The notes under the pieces were generated by a model. It searched no databases. It was given only the letters and a program-made list of their open reading frames with translations, and had not been told where the DNA came from. 64,000 nt of DNA from Hamadaea sp. (GTDB lineage: Bacteria; Actinomycetota; Actinomycetes; Mycobacteriales; Micromonosporaceae): positions 40,465 through 104,464 of the forward strand of contig NZ_JABFVK010000023.1 of NCBI RefSeq assembly GCF_013362815.1. Reading direction: 5' to 3'. A program made the position numbers and the translations under genes. Shown piece by piece: positions 26,224 to 35,028 of the stretch (its first letter is position 1; each line of letters opens with the position of its first letter).

Positions 26224-27002
26224 AGCCGTACCGGACGATGGCCCGCAACTCGATGCAGAGCACGTTCGCCTTCCGGACGGCATTCCTGATGGCGGCCGTC
26301 GCGGCGTGTTTCCAGCTTGTCGCGACCGTCGCGTTGTGGAGCGCACTGCTGTCCAACGGTGGCAGCATCGGCGGGTTCACCCTGCCGGAGATGAAGGCGT
26401 ACCTGTTGATGGGGTATGTGACCGGGTGGCTCGGCAACGCGATCGGCGAGTGGGTGCTGGCCAACCGCATCCGCGACGGCCAGGTGGCGCTCGACCTGGT
26501 GAAGCCGATCGAGACCCAGAAGATGATGTTCGCGCAGACCCTGGGCGGGCTGCCGATGGAGCTCATCATGATCGTCACGGTAGGTGCCGGGTTCGTGCTG
26601 GTCGCCGGGCCGATGCCGGGCCCGAGCAACATCCCGCTGCTGATGCTGAGCCTGGTGTTCGTGATGCCGATCCGCTTCTGCATCGCGTTCCTCACGACGC
26701 AGCTCGTCTTCTGGACGCAGAACTTCCACGGTGTCTCCTGGGCTCGCAACGCCGTCGGAGCGGTGCTCTCCGGTTCGCTGGTCCCGCTGTCGCTCATGCC
26801 GACCTGGTTGCAGACGACCGCGGCGGTGCTGCCGTTCGCGAGCCTCACCTCCACCCCCGCGCTGATCTACCTCGGCAAGGTGTCGACGCCGACGGCGTAC
26901 CTGCTGATCGGGGTGCAGGCGTTCTGGGTGGTGGCCCTCTGGTTCCTCGCCCGCGTGGCGTTCCGCGCGGCCTCCCGGCAGGTGACCGTTCATGGTGGCT
27001 GA
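26220..27002 (+). CDS. ABC-2 family permease (first subunit)
   Basis: The 260-residue integral membrane protein has about six helices and starts MKPYRTMARNSMQSTFAFRT. It resembles the PF06182 (formerly DUF990) permeases that work as heteromeric pairs with a NatA-like ATPase. The start GTG overlaps the ATPase stop by four bases, and the gene overlaps the next permease by 11 bases, so the three subunits are probably made in matched amounts. Family members export varied small molecules; the cargo cannot be read from the sequence. Confidence 0.88.
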   Translation: MKPYRTMARNSMQSTFAFRTAFLMAAVAACFQLVATVALWSALLSNGGSIGGFTLPEMKAYLLMGYVTGWLGNAIGEWVLANRIRDGQVALDLVKPIETQKMMFAQTLGGLPMELIMIVTVGAGFVLVAGPMPGPSNIPLLMLSLVFVMPIRFCIAFLTTQLVFWTQNFHGVSWARNAVGAVLSGSLVPLSLMPTWLQTTAAVLPFASLTSTPALIYLGKVSTPTAYLLIGVQAFWVVALWFLARVAFRAASRQVTVHGG

Positions 27003-27807
27003 AACCCTCTTCGCGGTACGCCGCAACGCCCGGCTCTATCGCCGTAGCCTGGGCGCGGTCGTCCGGGCGGTGCTGGAGTACGTCGCCGACTTCTGGATCC
27101 TCATCGCGGCCGGGATCGTCACCCAGTCCCTCGGGCTCGTCTTCCTCAGCGTCGTCATGTCCCGAGTGCCACACCTCAACGGCTGGTCGTACCCGGAGAT
27201 GGTGCTGATCTACGGGCTCGCCGGGGTCAGCTCCGGGATCGTTCCGGTGCTCTCGGACGGGATCTGGCAGCTCGCCTCTTTCATCCACAATGGCCAGCTC
27301 GACTACGCGCTGACCCGGCCGGCCCCGCCGTTGATGCAGGTCATGAGCGCCTGGGTGGGCTTCAACGGGGTCGGCGACCTCGTGGCGTCGGCCGCCATGC
27401 TGACCTGGGCCCTCACCCGCGTCGACGTGCACTGGACCCCGCTGAACGTGCTGATCCTGCTGATACTGATGATCAGCGGCATCGCGCTGCGGCTCGCGAT
27501 GTGCGTCGTGGCCAACACGGTGTCGTTCTGGCTGCGGATGCCGATGCCGATGTTCGCCATGACCGCGTGGCAGGTGGGCGAACTGGCCCGGTACCCGCTG
27601 GGCATCTACGGCTTCGGCCTGCGATTCCTGCTCGGGGCGGCGGCTCCGTTCGCGTTCGCCGGGTTCTTCCCGGCTGCGTGGCTCCTCGACCGCGGCGGGT
27701 ACGCCTGGCTCGGCATCCTCACGCCGGTGGTGGCGGTGCTGTGGTGGATCTTCGCCGTCTGGCTCTTCCGACGCGGTCTACGCCGCTACGACAGCGCCGG
27801 CCATTAG
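26992..27807 (+). CDS. ABC-2 family permease (second subunit)
   Basis: The 271-residue membrane protein has about six helices and is related to the preceding permease, with the same family layout: a charged N-terminal cytosolic segment (RRNARLYRRSLG), a helix, then a hydrophobic core and a final WWIFAVWLFRRGLRRY. It begins 11 bases inside the previous gene. It completes the exporter and is the last gene before a convergent junction holding a foldback repeat and family A copy A2. Confidence 0.88.
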   Translation: MVAETLFAVRRNARLYRRSLGAVVRAVLEYVADFWILIAAGIVTQSLGLVFLSVVMSRVPHLNGWSYPEMVLIYGLAGVSSGIVPVLSDGIWQLASFIHNGQLDYALTRPAPPLMQVMSAWVGFNGVGDLVASAAMLTWALTRVDVHWTPLNVLILLILMISGIALRLAMCVVANTVSFWLRMPMPMFAMTAWQVGELARYPLGIYGFGLRFLLGAAAPFAFAGFFPAAWLLDRGGYAWLGILTPVVAVLWWIFAVWLFRRGLRRYDSAGH

Positions 27808-27828
27808 GTTTTGGCCCTGAGAGCGGCC

Positions 27829-27924
27829 GCTATTTGGCCCCTGGCTGCGTTGCTTGCCCCCTTGTTGCCCCGAGGCAACGGCGGTGGCGTGCGCCTTGCC
27901 AGGAACCAAATATCGGCTGCTCTC
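27829..27924. repeat. 96-bp foldback element
   Basis: GAGAGCGGCCGCTATTTGG (27829-27847) is complementary to 27906-27924 with two mismatches in 19. Inside are a shorter CTGGC/GCCAG pair and the hairpin GTTGCC-CCGA-GGCAAC. It lies directly after the ABC permease and just before family A copy A2, so this convergent junction carries two unrelated foldbacks. No coding potential is evident. Confidence 0.7.
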
Positions 27925-27951
27925 ATCCCTTGGCAGATATACAGGCAAAGA

Positions 27952-28012
27952 GCTAGATCAGGGATCGCGGTCGAATCTTGGTCCATGATTCGACACAGAA
28001 CCCTGATCTAGC
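27952..28012. repeat. Family A hairpin, copy A2
   Basis: The 53-bp core (27956-28008) has outer arms GATCAGGGATC/GAACCCTGATC and inner arms CGAATC/GATTCG. The flanks extend the stem as GCTA/TAGC, a version different from A3 and A4 but still paired. It lies between the convergent ABC permease and FAD oxidase genes. Confidence 0.9.
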
Positions 28013-28068
28013 GGGAAGGGGCCGCGGGAAAGAGGCCGCGCGTAAAGGCAGCTGGGGCGCTGACGGGG

Positions 28069-29241
28069 TCAGGAGCGGAGGCGGGCGAAGGCGTCCACCG
28101 CGCGGGTGGTGGTCCAGTGGCGGTTGTGGGCGAACGGGCCGAACCGCTGCGGGTCGAGGGCGCGTACGTCCACTTCGGACGAGCCAGCCGTGATGAGCTC
28201 GGCGAGCGCCTTGCCGACGCCACCGGCGAGGGCCATGCCGTGCAGGCTCATCCCGGCGGCGGTCCAGAGCCCGGGGACGTCGGTCTGGCCGACGAGCGGT
28301 TCGCCGTCCGGGGTGAACGCCTCGGGGCCGCAGATCACCTTGATGATCTCGGGGAGATCGCGGACGCGGCCGGCGGCGGCGGCCACCAATTCGTCGGGCG
28401 GCCCTGGCGTGGCCTGCGTACGCGATTCGGCCAGTGGCGGCGCTCCGTTGAGCGGCCACGCCGGAACCGGAGCCGACGGGTACGCCCCCAGAATCAGTCC
28501 GCCCCCGGCACCCCGCAGGTAGAGGTTGCGATCGGGGTCGCGCACGGTCGGCAGGGTGTCCGGGTCGAGCGGGGGATCGAACGGGGCGGTGACGGCGTAC
28601 TGGTGGTTGACCGGCGCGACGGGCACGGTCGCCCCGGCGGAATGACCCAGGTACGCCGACGCAGCCCCGGCCGCGAGCACGACCGTGCCGGTCTTGAAGT
28701 CGCCGTCCGACGTACGCACGCCGGCGATTCGCCGGGAGGCGACGGTCAACCCGGTGACGCGTACGCCGGTCCGGATGGTCACCCCGAGCGCGGTCGCGGC
28801 AGCGGCGAGCGCGGCCGGGAGGTCCTTCGGGCGGACGAAGCCCTCCTCGGGCACCCAGCCGACGGCTTGGACGTCCTTGTCGTTCAACGGCGGCGGCAGC
28901 GACGAAGGCGGTAGCAGCTCGACGCCCAGCGCCGTCAGGGCGGCGACCCGGGCCGGGGTGGAGGCCAGACGCAAGCCGCCGACCGGCCGCCACCCGGGGT
29001 CGAGGCCGGTCTCTTCGCGGAGCCGGGCGGCGAGATCGGGGAGGTAGCGGACTAGTGCGCGGGACGCGTCGGAGCCGCGCAGGGGCGTGACGAAGCCGGC
29101 CGAGTGCCACGTCGTTCCGTCGGTGAGCTGGTGCTGTTCGAGCAGGGTGATCTCCGTCCACCCCAGACTCGCCAGGTGGTACGCGACGGAGCAGCCGACG
29201 ATGCCGCCCCCGATCACTACGGCACGGGTCTCGATCGTCAC
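28069..29241 (-). CDS. FAD-dependent amine/amino-acid oxidoreductase (DAO family)
   Basis: The 390-residue protein has an N-terminal Rossmann motif AVVIGGGIVGCSVAYHL and the conserved GTTWHSAGFV segment of the DAO/sarcosine-oxidase family, with a C-terminal GLWTAAGMSLHGMALAGG cofactor loop. Such enzymes oxidise secondary or primary amines with FAD. It is divergent from a GS-like ligase, aldehyde dehydrogenase and GATase-hydrolase operon, the gene set of the gamma-glutamylated polyamine (Puu) route, so a PuuB-like oxidation of a gamma-glutamyl-amine is plausible. The start is GTG at 29241; longer readings cross the shared promoter region. Confidence 0.85.
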   Translation of the reverse strand: MTIETRAVVIGGGIVGCSVAYHLASLGWTEITLLEQHQLTDGTTWHSAGFVTPLRGSDASRALVRYLPDLAARLREETGLDPGWRPVGGLRLASTPARVAALTALGVELLPPSSLPPPLNDKDVQAVGWVPEEGFVRPKDLPAALAAAATALGVTIRTGVRVTGLTVASRRIAGVRTSDGDFKTGTVVLAAGAASAYLGHSAGATVPVAPVNHQYAVTAPFDPPLDPDTLPTVRDPDRNLYLRGAGGGLILGAYPSAPVPAWPLNGAPPLAESRTQATPGPPDELVAAAAGRVRDLPEIIKVICGPEAFTPDGEPLVGQTDVPGLWTAAGMSLHGMALAGGVGKALAELITAGSSEVDVRALDPQRFGPFAHNRHWTTTRAVDAFARLRS

Positions 29242-29297
29242 CCAGAGAGATCTATCAAAGCGTACGCCGACACGCCAGACGTCGAGCGGTGCGACTG

Positions 29298-29326
29298 TTG
29301 ACGATCGAACAGCCGACCGGTAGATC
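29298..29326 (+). promoter_or_regulatory. Promoter of the GS-like/ALDH operon
   Basis: TTGACG (29298-29303) and TAGATC (29321-29326) are spaced 17 bp. The GTG start codon lies six bases after the -10, with no ribosome site, so the transcript is probably leaderless. The divergent FAD oxidase starts 57 bases away, so a shared regulator site may lie in this 91-bp gap. Confidence 0.6.
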
Positions 29327-29332
29327 TGACGT

Positions 29333-30694
29333 GTGACCGAGGCACCGATGAGTATCGAGGCGTTGCGGGTCGCGATCTCGGCCGAGACCGTCGACACGGT
29401 GCTTCTCGCATTGACCGACATGCAGGGACGACTCCAAGGCAAGCGGCTCTACGCGCCGTTCTTCCTCGATGAAGTGCTCGCCCACGGCAGCGAGGCCTGC
29501 AATTATCTGCTCGCCGTCGACGTCGAGATGAACACCGTCTCCGGGTACGCCATCTCCGGCTGGGAGCAGGGCTACGGCGACTTCGCGATGGTCCCCGACC
29601 TCAAGACGCTGCGGCGGGTGCCGTGGCAGCCGGGCACCGCGCTCGTCCTCGCCGACCTCGCCTGGCTCGACGGGAAGCCGGTCGCCGAGTCGCCCCGGCA
29701 GATCCTGCGCCGCCAGCTCGACCTGCTGGAGGCCGAGCACGGCCTGGTCGCGTACGTGGGAACCGAGTTGGAGTTCGTCGTCCACAAGGAGTCCTATGAG
29801 GATGCCCAACGGCAGCATTACCAGGCGTTGACCCCGGCCAACGGCTACAACGTGGATTATTCCGTGCTCGGCACCGCCCGGGTGGAGCCGCTGTTGCGCC
29901 GCATCCGGCAGGAGATGGCCGGCGCCGGGCTCTACCCGGAGAGCGCGAAGGGGGAGTGCAATCTCGGGCAGCACGAGATCGCCTTCCGCTACGACCGGGC
30001 ACTCACTACTGCGGACAACCATGCCGTCTACAAGAACGGCGCGAAGGAGATCGCAGCGCAAGAGGGCTGCTCGATCACCTTCATGGCCAAGCCGAACGCG
30101 CGCGAGGGCAATTCCTGTCACGTGCACTTCTCTCTGCGTACAAGTCGGGGAGAGCCGGTGATGAGCGGTGCGGACGGCGCGTTGTCGCAGCTGGGGGCCC
30201 ACGTTCTCGCGGGCATGCTGGCCGCCACCCGCGACCTGTCGCTGTTCTTGGCCCCGAACATCAACTCCTACAAGCGATTCCAGCCCGGCTCGTTCGCGCC
30301 GACCGCGTTGCGCTGGGGCCGCGACAACCGCACCTGCGCGTTGCGGCTGGTGGGCCACGGTCCGTCGCTGCGCGTCGAGCACCGCGTGCCGGGCGCGGAC
30401 GTGAATCCCTATCTCGCGATCGCCGCGCTGGTGGCGGCCGCGCGGCACGGACTGTCCGGCAAGCTTGAGCTCGAGCCCGAATTCAGCGCCAACGCGTACG
30501 CGGACAGCAGCGCGCCTCGTGTCCCCGCTACCCTGCGTGAGGCGCTGTCGGCGTGGCGGGAGTCGGCGATGGTGCCCGAGTTCTTCGGTTCGGCGGTGGC
30601 CGACCACTACGCCCGCGCGGCCGAGGTCGAGATCGAGGCGTTCGACGCGGCCGTGACCGACTGGGAGCTGCGACGGGGGTACGAGCGACTGTGA
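29333..30694 (+). CDS. Glutamine synthetase-like gamma-glutamyl-amine ligase
   Basis: The 453-residue protein keeps the GS catalytic domain: ELEFVVHK, ECNLGQHEIAFRYD, DNHAVYKNGAKEIA, EGNSCHVHFSL, APNINSYKRFQPGSFAPT and RVEHRVPGADVNPYLAIAA. The N-terminal beta-Grasp part is divergent (TDMQGRLQGKR). Together with the downstream aldehyde dehydrogenase and class I GATase hydrolase, and the divergent FAD oxidase, it fits a PuuA/GlnA3-type ligase that joins glutamate to a polyamine or other amine. Ordinary nitrogen-assimilating glutamine synthetase is less likely given the context. The stop overlaps the next gene as GTGA. Confidence 0.85.
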   Translation: MTEAPMSIEALRVAISAETVDTVLLALTDMQGRLQGKRLYAPFFLDEVLAHGSEACNYLLAVDVEMNTVSGYAISGWEQGYGDFAMVPDLKTLRRVPWQPGTALVLADLAWLDGKPVAESPRQILRRQLDLLEAEHGLVAYVGTELEFVVHKESYEDAQRQHYQALTPANGYNVDYSVLGTARVEPLLRRIRQEMAGAGLYPESAKGECNLGQHEIAFRYDRALTTADNHAVYKNGAKEIAAQEGCSITFMAKPNAREGNSCHVHFSLRTSRGEPVMSGADGALSQLGAHVLAGMLAATRDLSLFLAPNINSYKRFQPGSFAPTALRWGRDNRTCALRLVGHGPSLRVEHRVPGADVNPYLAIAALVAAARHGLSGKLELEPEFSANAYADSSAPRVPATLREALSAWRESAMVPEFFGSAVADHYARAAEVEIEAFDAAVTDWELRRGYERL

Positions 30695-32055
30695 AGATCC
30701 TGAATCCGGCGACCGGGTTGCCGGTGGCCGAGGTGACGCCGACGCCGATCGAGGGCGTGGACGACGCCGTGGCCGCCGCCCGTGCGGTGTTCCCGGCGTG
30801 GGCGGCGGTGTCGCCGGGTGACCGGGCGAAACTCCTGCGCCGGTTCGCGACCGTGGTCGATGAGCACCGAGCCGAGCTGGCCGAACTGAGCGTGGCCGAG
30901 GCCGGGCACCCGATCTCGCTGGCCCGCTGGGAGGCCGAGCACGTCCGGGACGTGCTGAACTACTTCGCGGGCGCGCCGGAGCGGCTGCTCGGGGCGCAGA
31001 TCCCGGTGGCCGGCGGGCTGACGGTGACCTTCCACGAGCCGCTCGGCGTCGTCGGAGTCATCGTCCCGTGGAACTACCCGATGCCGATCGCCGCGTGGAG
31101 TTTCGCGCCCGCGCTCGCAGCGGGCAACACGGTGCTGCTCAAACCGGCCGAAGCCACCCCGCTCACCGCGCTGCGCCTCGCTGACCTGGCCGTACGCGCG
31201 GGGCTGCCGGAAGGCGTCCTCACGGTGGTGCCCGGCGAGGGACCGGTCGCCGGCGCGCGCCTGGTCGAGCATCCGGACGTCGCGAAGATCAGCTTCACCG
31301 GGTCGACCGCGGTCGGCAAGCAGATCATGGCGACCTGTGCGCATCAGGTGAAACGGGTGACCCTGGAGCTGGGCGGCAAGTCGGCCAACATCGTGTTCGC
31401 CGACGCCGACCTCGAACGAGCCGCCGCGACCGCGCCCGAATCGGTCTTCGACAACTCCGGGCAGGACTGCTGCGCCCGTTCGCGGTTGCTGGTCCAGCAG
31501 GAGGTCTACGACGAATTCCTCGCGTTGCTGGAACCCGCCGTCGCCGGTTGGCGAGTCGGCGACCCGAATCGCGAGGACACCCAGATGGGCCCGCTGATCT
31601 CGGCCGCGCACCGAGCCCGCGTGTCTTCCTATGTGGAGGATGCCGAGGTGCTGTTCCGGGGTTCCGCGCCCGACGGCGACGGATTTTGGTACGCCCCCAC
31701 GGTGCTCGCGGCCGGGTGCCCCGGCGCGCGCGTCTGGCGGGAGGAGATCTTCGGGCCGGTGCTGAGCGTCCTGCCGTTCGCCGACGAGGCCGACGCGATC
31801 CGGCTCGCCAACGACACCGACTACGGGCTCTCCGGTTCGATCTGGACCCGGGACCTCGGCCGGGCGCTGCGGGTGTCACGCGGGGTGCAGACGGGCAACC
31901 TGAGTGTGAACTCGCACTCCAGCGTGCGGTACTGGACTCCGTTCGGCGGGATGAAGCAGTCCGGGCTCGGCCGGGAACTCGGCCCCGACGCGCCGCTCGC
32001 CTTCACGGAGACCAAGACCGTCTTCCTCGCCGTCGATCCGTTGATCATGAACTAA
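30691..32055 (+). CDS. Aldehyde dehydrogenase (PuuC-like)
   Basis: The 454-residue NAD(P)-dependent aldehyde dehydrogenase has the motifs VIVPWNYPM, FTGSTAVGKQI, VTLELGGKSANIVF with the general-base Glu, and NSGQDCCARSRLL with the catalytic Cys near residue 260. EEIFGPVLSVLPF and TPFGGMKQSGLGRELG follow. In a Puu-type route it would oxidise gamma-glutamyl-aminoaldehyde to the acid. The GTG start overlaps the GS-like stop. The last residues PLIMN and the stop codon are encoded by the left end of repeat B2, a sign that the element landed at or reshaped the gene end. Confidence 0.92.
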   Translation: MKILNPATGLPVAEVTPTPIEGVDDAVAAARAVFPAWAAVSPGDRAKLLRRFATVVDEHRAELAELSVAEAGHPISLARWEAEHVRDVLNYFAGAPERLLGAQIPVAGGLTVTFHEPLGVVGVIVPWNYPMPIAAWSFAPALAAGNTVLLKPAEATPLTALRLADLAVRAGLPEGVLTVVPGEGPVAGARLVEHPDVAKISFTGSTAVGKQIMATCAHQVKRVTLELGGKSANIVFADADLERAAATAPESVFDNSGQDCCARSRLLVQQEVYDEFLALLEPAVAGWRVGDPNREDTQMGPLISAAHRARVSSYVEDAEVLFRGSAPDGDGFWYAPTVLAAGCPGARVWREEIFGPVLSVLPFADEADAIRLANDTDYGLSGSIWTRDLGRALRVSRGVQTGNLSVNSHSSVRYWTPFGGMKQSGLGRELGPDAPLAFTETKTVFLAVDPLIMN

Positions 32056-32102
32056 AGGTCCTGGTCGACGGTGTGTCGCGCCCCCAAAGTTCATGATCAA
32101 CG
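32039..32102. repeat. Family B inverted repeat, copy B2 (64 bp)
   Basis: The arms CGTTGATCATGAACT (32039-32053) and AGTTCATGATCAACG (32088-32102) are perfect complements over 15 bp. The interior has GGTGTGTCGCG, as in B1. The ALDH stop codon TAA overlaps the end of the left arm (32053-32055). It separates two genes of the same operon, so it may set their relative expression. Confidence 0.85.
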
Positions 32103-32118
32103 ACCGGATGGAGTGTGT

Positions 32119-32877
32119 GTGAACAGATTCGAAGGCCGCGTGGCGGTCGTCACCGGCGCGGCCAGCGGCATCGGCCTGGCCACTTCCCGTCGCCTGGCGG
32201 CCGAGGGAGCCACCGTCGTCACCGTCGACCTCACCGACACGGCCGAGCTCGCCGCCGAGATCGGCGGGAACGCGGTCGTGGCCGACATCGCCGACGAGGC
32301 GGCCGTCGAAGCCCTGTACGCCGGGGTCAAGGAGCGGCACGGTCGGGTCGACGTCGCCTTCCACAATGCCGGGATCTCCCCGCCGGATGACGACTCGATT
32401 CTCGACACCGGCCTGGCCGCGTGGGAACGCGTACTGCGGGTGAACACGACTAGCGTCTATCTGGGCTGCAAGTACGTGTTGCCGATCATGCTGGAGCAGG
32501 GCAAGGGATCGATCGTCAACACGGCCAGCTTCGTGGCGCTGATGGGCGCGGCGACCAGCCAGATCGCGTACACCGCGAGCAAGGGCGGTGTCCTCGCGAT
32601 GACGAGGGAGCTGGGCGTACAGTTCGCCCGGCAGGGCATCCGAGTGAACGCCCTGTGTCCCGGGCCGGTGGCGACCCCACTTCTCCTGGAGCTGTTCGCC
32701 AAGGATCCCGAACGGGCCGCTCGGCGCTTGGTGCACGTCCCGATGGGAAGATTCGCTCAGCCGGAGGAGATCGCGGCGGCGGTGGCCTTCCTCGCCGGCG
32801 ACGACGCATCCTTCATCACCGCTTCGCAGTTCATCGTAGATGGAGGGATCACCGGGGCGTACGTGACGCCGCTGTGA
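32119..32877 (+). CDS. Short-chain dehydrogenase/reductase (SDR)
   Basis: The 252-residue classical SDR has the cofactor motif TGAASGIG, NAG in FHNAGIS, and the catalytic Ser...YTASK (residues near 143-160). The C-terminal ending DGGITGAYVTPL is usual for the family. It is the third gene of the GS-like operon. A dehydrogenase is not part of the standard Puu pathway, so it may act on a hydroxylated or side-chain-modified amine, by inference. The start is GTG; a GTG two codons upstream is possible. Confidence 0.88.
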   Translation: MNRFEGRVAVVTGAASGIGLATSRRLAAEGATVVTVDLTDTAELAAEIGGNAVVADIADEAAVEALYAGVKERHGRVDVAFHNAGISPPDDDSILDTGLAAWERVLRVNTTSVYLGCKYVLPIMLEQGKGSIVNTASFVALMGAATSQIAYTASKGGVLAMTRELGVQFARQGIRVNALCPGPVATPLLLELFAKDPERAARRLVHVPMGRFAQPEEIAAAVAFLAGDDASFITASQFIVDGGITGAYVTPL

Positions 32878-32884
32878 GAGACAG

Positions 32885-33607
32885 ATGAGCAGACCACTGA
32901 TCGGATTGACCACATACGTCGCCACGGCGGCCTGGACCTACTTCGAGACCGAGGCGGCGCTGCTGCACATGGCGTACGTCGACTCGGTCCGCGACGCGGG
33001 TGGCCGGCCCATCCTGCTGCCCCCGGACGACGTCGACGACGGCGTACTCGACCAGCTCGACGCGCTTGTGCTCACCGGCGGCAGCGATGTCGGCGCGGAG
33101 CACTACGGCGCCGTGCCGCACGAGCAGACCCGCAGCAATCCGGTACGCGACGCCGGAGAACTCCTGCTGACCCGGGGCGCCTTCGCCCGTGACCTGCCGA
33201 TCCTGGGAGTCTGCCGGGGTCTGCAGCTCATGGCGGTCGCCACGGGCGGCATGCTCCATCAGCATCTGCCCGACGTCGTGGGATCGACCCGGCACTGCGT
33301 GTCGCCGCTGATCCAGCAGGAATTCTGCTGGCACGACGTCAAGTTCGAGCCCGGTTCGCTGACCGCCGAGGTGCTGGGACACGATCTGCTGTCGGTGCCG
33401 TCGCTGCACCACCAGGCGATCGACGATCCCGGGACGCTGACTCCCGTGGGCTGGTGCCCGGACGACGGCGTGATCGAGGCGGCCGAGGATCGCAGCCGCC
33501 GGTTCGCCCTCGGTGTCCAATGGCATCCCGAGGCGACTGACGATCGTCGGCTGTTCGAGGCGTTGGTCTCCGCGGTACGCGATCGCCGGGCCACTCACCT
33601 GGTCTGA
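32885..33607 (+). CDS. Gamma-glutamyl-amine hydrolase, class I GATase family (PuuD-like)
   Basis: The 240-residue protein has the class I glutamine amidotransferase triad: Cys in LGVCRGLQLMA (residue 110), and His214 and Glu216 in GVQWHPEA. LVLTGGSDVGAEHYG supplies the oxyanion-side loop. PuuD-type hydrolases release glutamate from gamma-glutamyl-GABA or similar acids, ending the gamma-glutamylation route. It is the last gene of the operon, 8 bases after the SDR, and ends 15 bases before the convergent P450. Confidence 0.9.
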   Translation: MSRPLIGLTTYVATAAWTYFETEAALLHMAYVDSVRDAGGRPILLPPDDVDDGVLDQLDALVLTGGSDVGAEHYGAVPHEQTRSNPVRDAGELLLTRGAFARDLPILGVCRGLQLMAVATGGMLHQHLPDVVGSTRHCVSPLIQQEFCWHDVKFEPGSLTAEVLGHDLLSVPSLHHQAIDDPGTLTPVGWCPDDGVIEAAEDRSRRFALGVQWHPEATDDRRLFEALVSAVRDRRATHLV

Positions 33608-33622
33608 TTCGTTGCCACCTGT

Positions 33623-34837
33623 TCACCAGATGATCGGCAGGCGACGGATGCCGCCTGCCGACTTCTCGGTCTCGAACTCGATCTCCTCGACCGGACCAGC
33701 CAGCCGCGCGTCCGGAAGACGCCGCAGGAACTCCCGGACCGCGGCTCGCAGTTCCAGCCGCGCCAGCGCCGCGCCGAGGCAGAACCGGGGGCCGTAGCCG
33801 AAGGCGATGTGGGCGTTGGGCGTACGGTCGGCGAGGAACGTGGCCGCCTCCGGGAACACCTGCTCGTCGCGGTTGGCGGACTGGATGGCGAAGACGATCA
33901 AGTCCCCGGCCTGGACGTGCGATCCGGCGTACGCGAAGTCGCGTTGTGCGTACCGGGGGACCCAGCCGCCGCCCGGGACGATCATCCGCAGCATCTCCTC
34001 GATCGCGGCGGGAATCTGTTCCGGGGCCTCCCGTAGGCGCTTGGCTTGTCCGGGGTGGACGAGGAGGAACAGCAGCATGTGGGCGAGCCGGGTGGCGACG
34101 GTCTCGTATCCGCCGAGGAAGAGGAAGGTGCCGGCCTGGCTGGCCTGGTCCGGCGTCAGCCGCCCGTCGCCGTCGTGGTGACGCCGCAGGTGCGCCATGA
34201 TTCCGACGGCATCGTCCGCGGTCTGCTCGACGAGCTCGCGAAACAGCTGCCGGACCTGCTGGTACGCCTCGACGGCGCGGCCGCGGTCGCCTTGGCGGCG
34301 GATCTCGTCGCCGAGCGCGAGTAGGACTGGCTGGTACGCCTCCGGCACGCCGAGCAGGTCGAAGATCACCTCGACTGCGAACGGCCGGATGAGGCGTACG
34401 CACAGATCAGCGGGCGGACCGTCGGCCACGATCTCGTCGAGGAGCCGGTCGAGGACTCGGTCGATGCGATGCTGGTAACCGGCGGACAGCGCCGGCATGC
34501 TCAACGGGCGGCTGACCGCTCGACGCCAGCGCGCATGGTCGTCCGATTCGGCCGCCCCGCCTGGTTCCGGCTCGAACAGGGCGGAGTCCCACAGGCGGGC
34601 CGCCGAGGACGGGTCGGGATGTCCCCGCCCGACGACGTCGTCCCGAGCGAGCGCCTTGACGTCGGCGTACCGGCAGACGAGCCAGGCGCTGTCGCCGGTG
34701 GCGGTCCGGACGGCGGGCAGGCCATCGGTTGCCCGCAGCCGGGTCAGTTCGTCCGGCTCGCCGAAGAGCGTCTCGGCCGGGAAGGGCACGGCCGGGCCCA
34801 GCAGCTCAGGCGTCGATTCGGCCTCGAGATGCGACAT
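33623..34837 (-). CDS. Cytochrome P450
   Basis: The 404-residue bacterial P450 has the I-helix segment (GTFLFLGGYETVATRLAHML), the ExxR motif within the K-helix and the heme-binding loop FGYGPRFCLGAALA with the axial Cys near residue 350. There is no membrane anchor or fused reductase, so it would need a ferredoxin from elsewhere. The GYET variant in the I-helix replaces the more usual GxDT, changing a residue involved in oxygen activation. It is convergent with the PuuD-like gene and divergent from a second GS-like ligase, with which it shares a 191-bp promoter gap. Confidence 0.93.
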   Translation of the reverse strand: MSHLEAESTPELLGPAVPFPAETLFGEPDELTRLRATDGLPAVRTATGDSAWLVCRYADVKALARDDVVGRGHPDPSSAARLWDSALFEPEPGGAAESDDHARWRRAVSRPLSMPALSAGYQHRIDRVLDRLLDEIVADGPPADLCVRLIRPFAVEVIFDLLGVPEAYQPVLLALGDEIRRQGDRGRAVEAYQQVRQLFRELVEQTADDAVGIMAHLRRHHDGDGRLTPDQASQAGTFLFLGGYETVATRLAHMLLFLLVHPGQAKRLREAPEQIPAAIEEMLRMIVPGGGWVPRYAQRDFAYAGSHVQAGDLIVFAIQSANRDEQVFPEAATFLADRTPNAHIAFGYGPRFCLGAALARLELRAAVREFLRRLPDARLAGPVEEIEFETEKSAGGIRRLPIIW

Positions 34838-34867
34838 GGTGGCCCCGCTCGGGTGATCGATGGAGGT

Positions 34868-34983
34868 GTCCTGGTAGGACCGCCTTCCACGATATCCCGG
34901 CGACCCGCCAACTATTGACGGACATCACAATGCTCGACTGTGTGGCCGTCCTACTCCGCCCGCCCGTCCGTCGCCCGTAGGAC
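34868..34983. promoter_or_regulatory. P450/GS-like intergenic region with repeated GTCCTAC boxes
   Basis: The divergent gap holds GTCCTGGTAGGAC (34868-34880, a palindrome), GTCCTAC (34948-34954) and GTAGGAC (34977-34983). These are the same half-site in opposite orientations, which suggests a common regulator of the P450 and the second GS-like gene. A TTGACG -35-like box is at 34915-34920, but no good -10 lies at the right distance. Confidence 0.4.
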
Positions 34984-35028
34984 TTATGTACGCCGTCATG
35001 TCACCCCACGCACTGGGAGAATCGATTC

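Noticed and set aside
28069..33607. The GS-like gene as primary nitrogen-assimilating glutamine synthetase
   Set aside because: Context with an FAD oxidase, ALDH and class I GATase hydrolase fits gamma-glutamyl-amine catabolism better, and the N-terminal domain is divergent.
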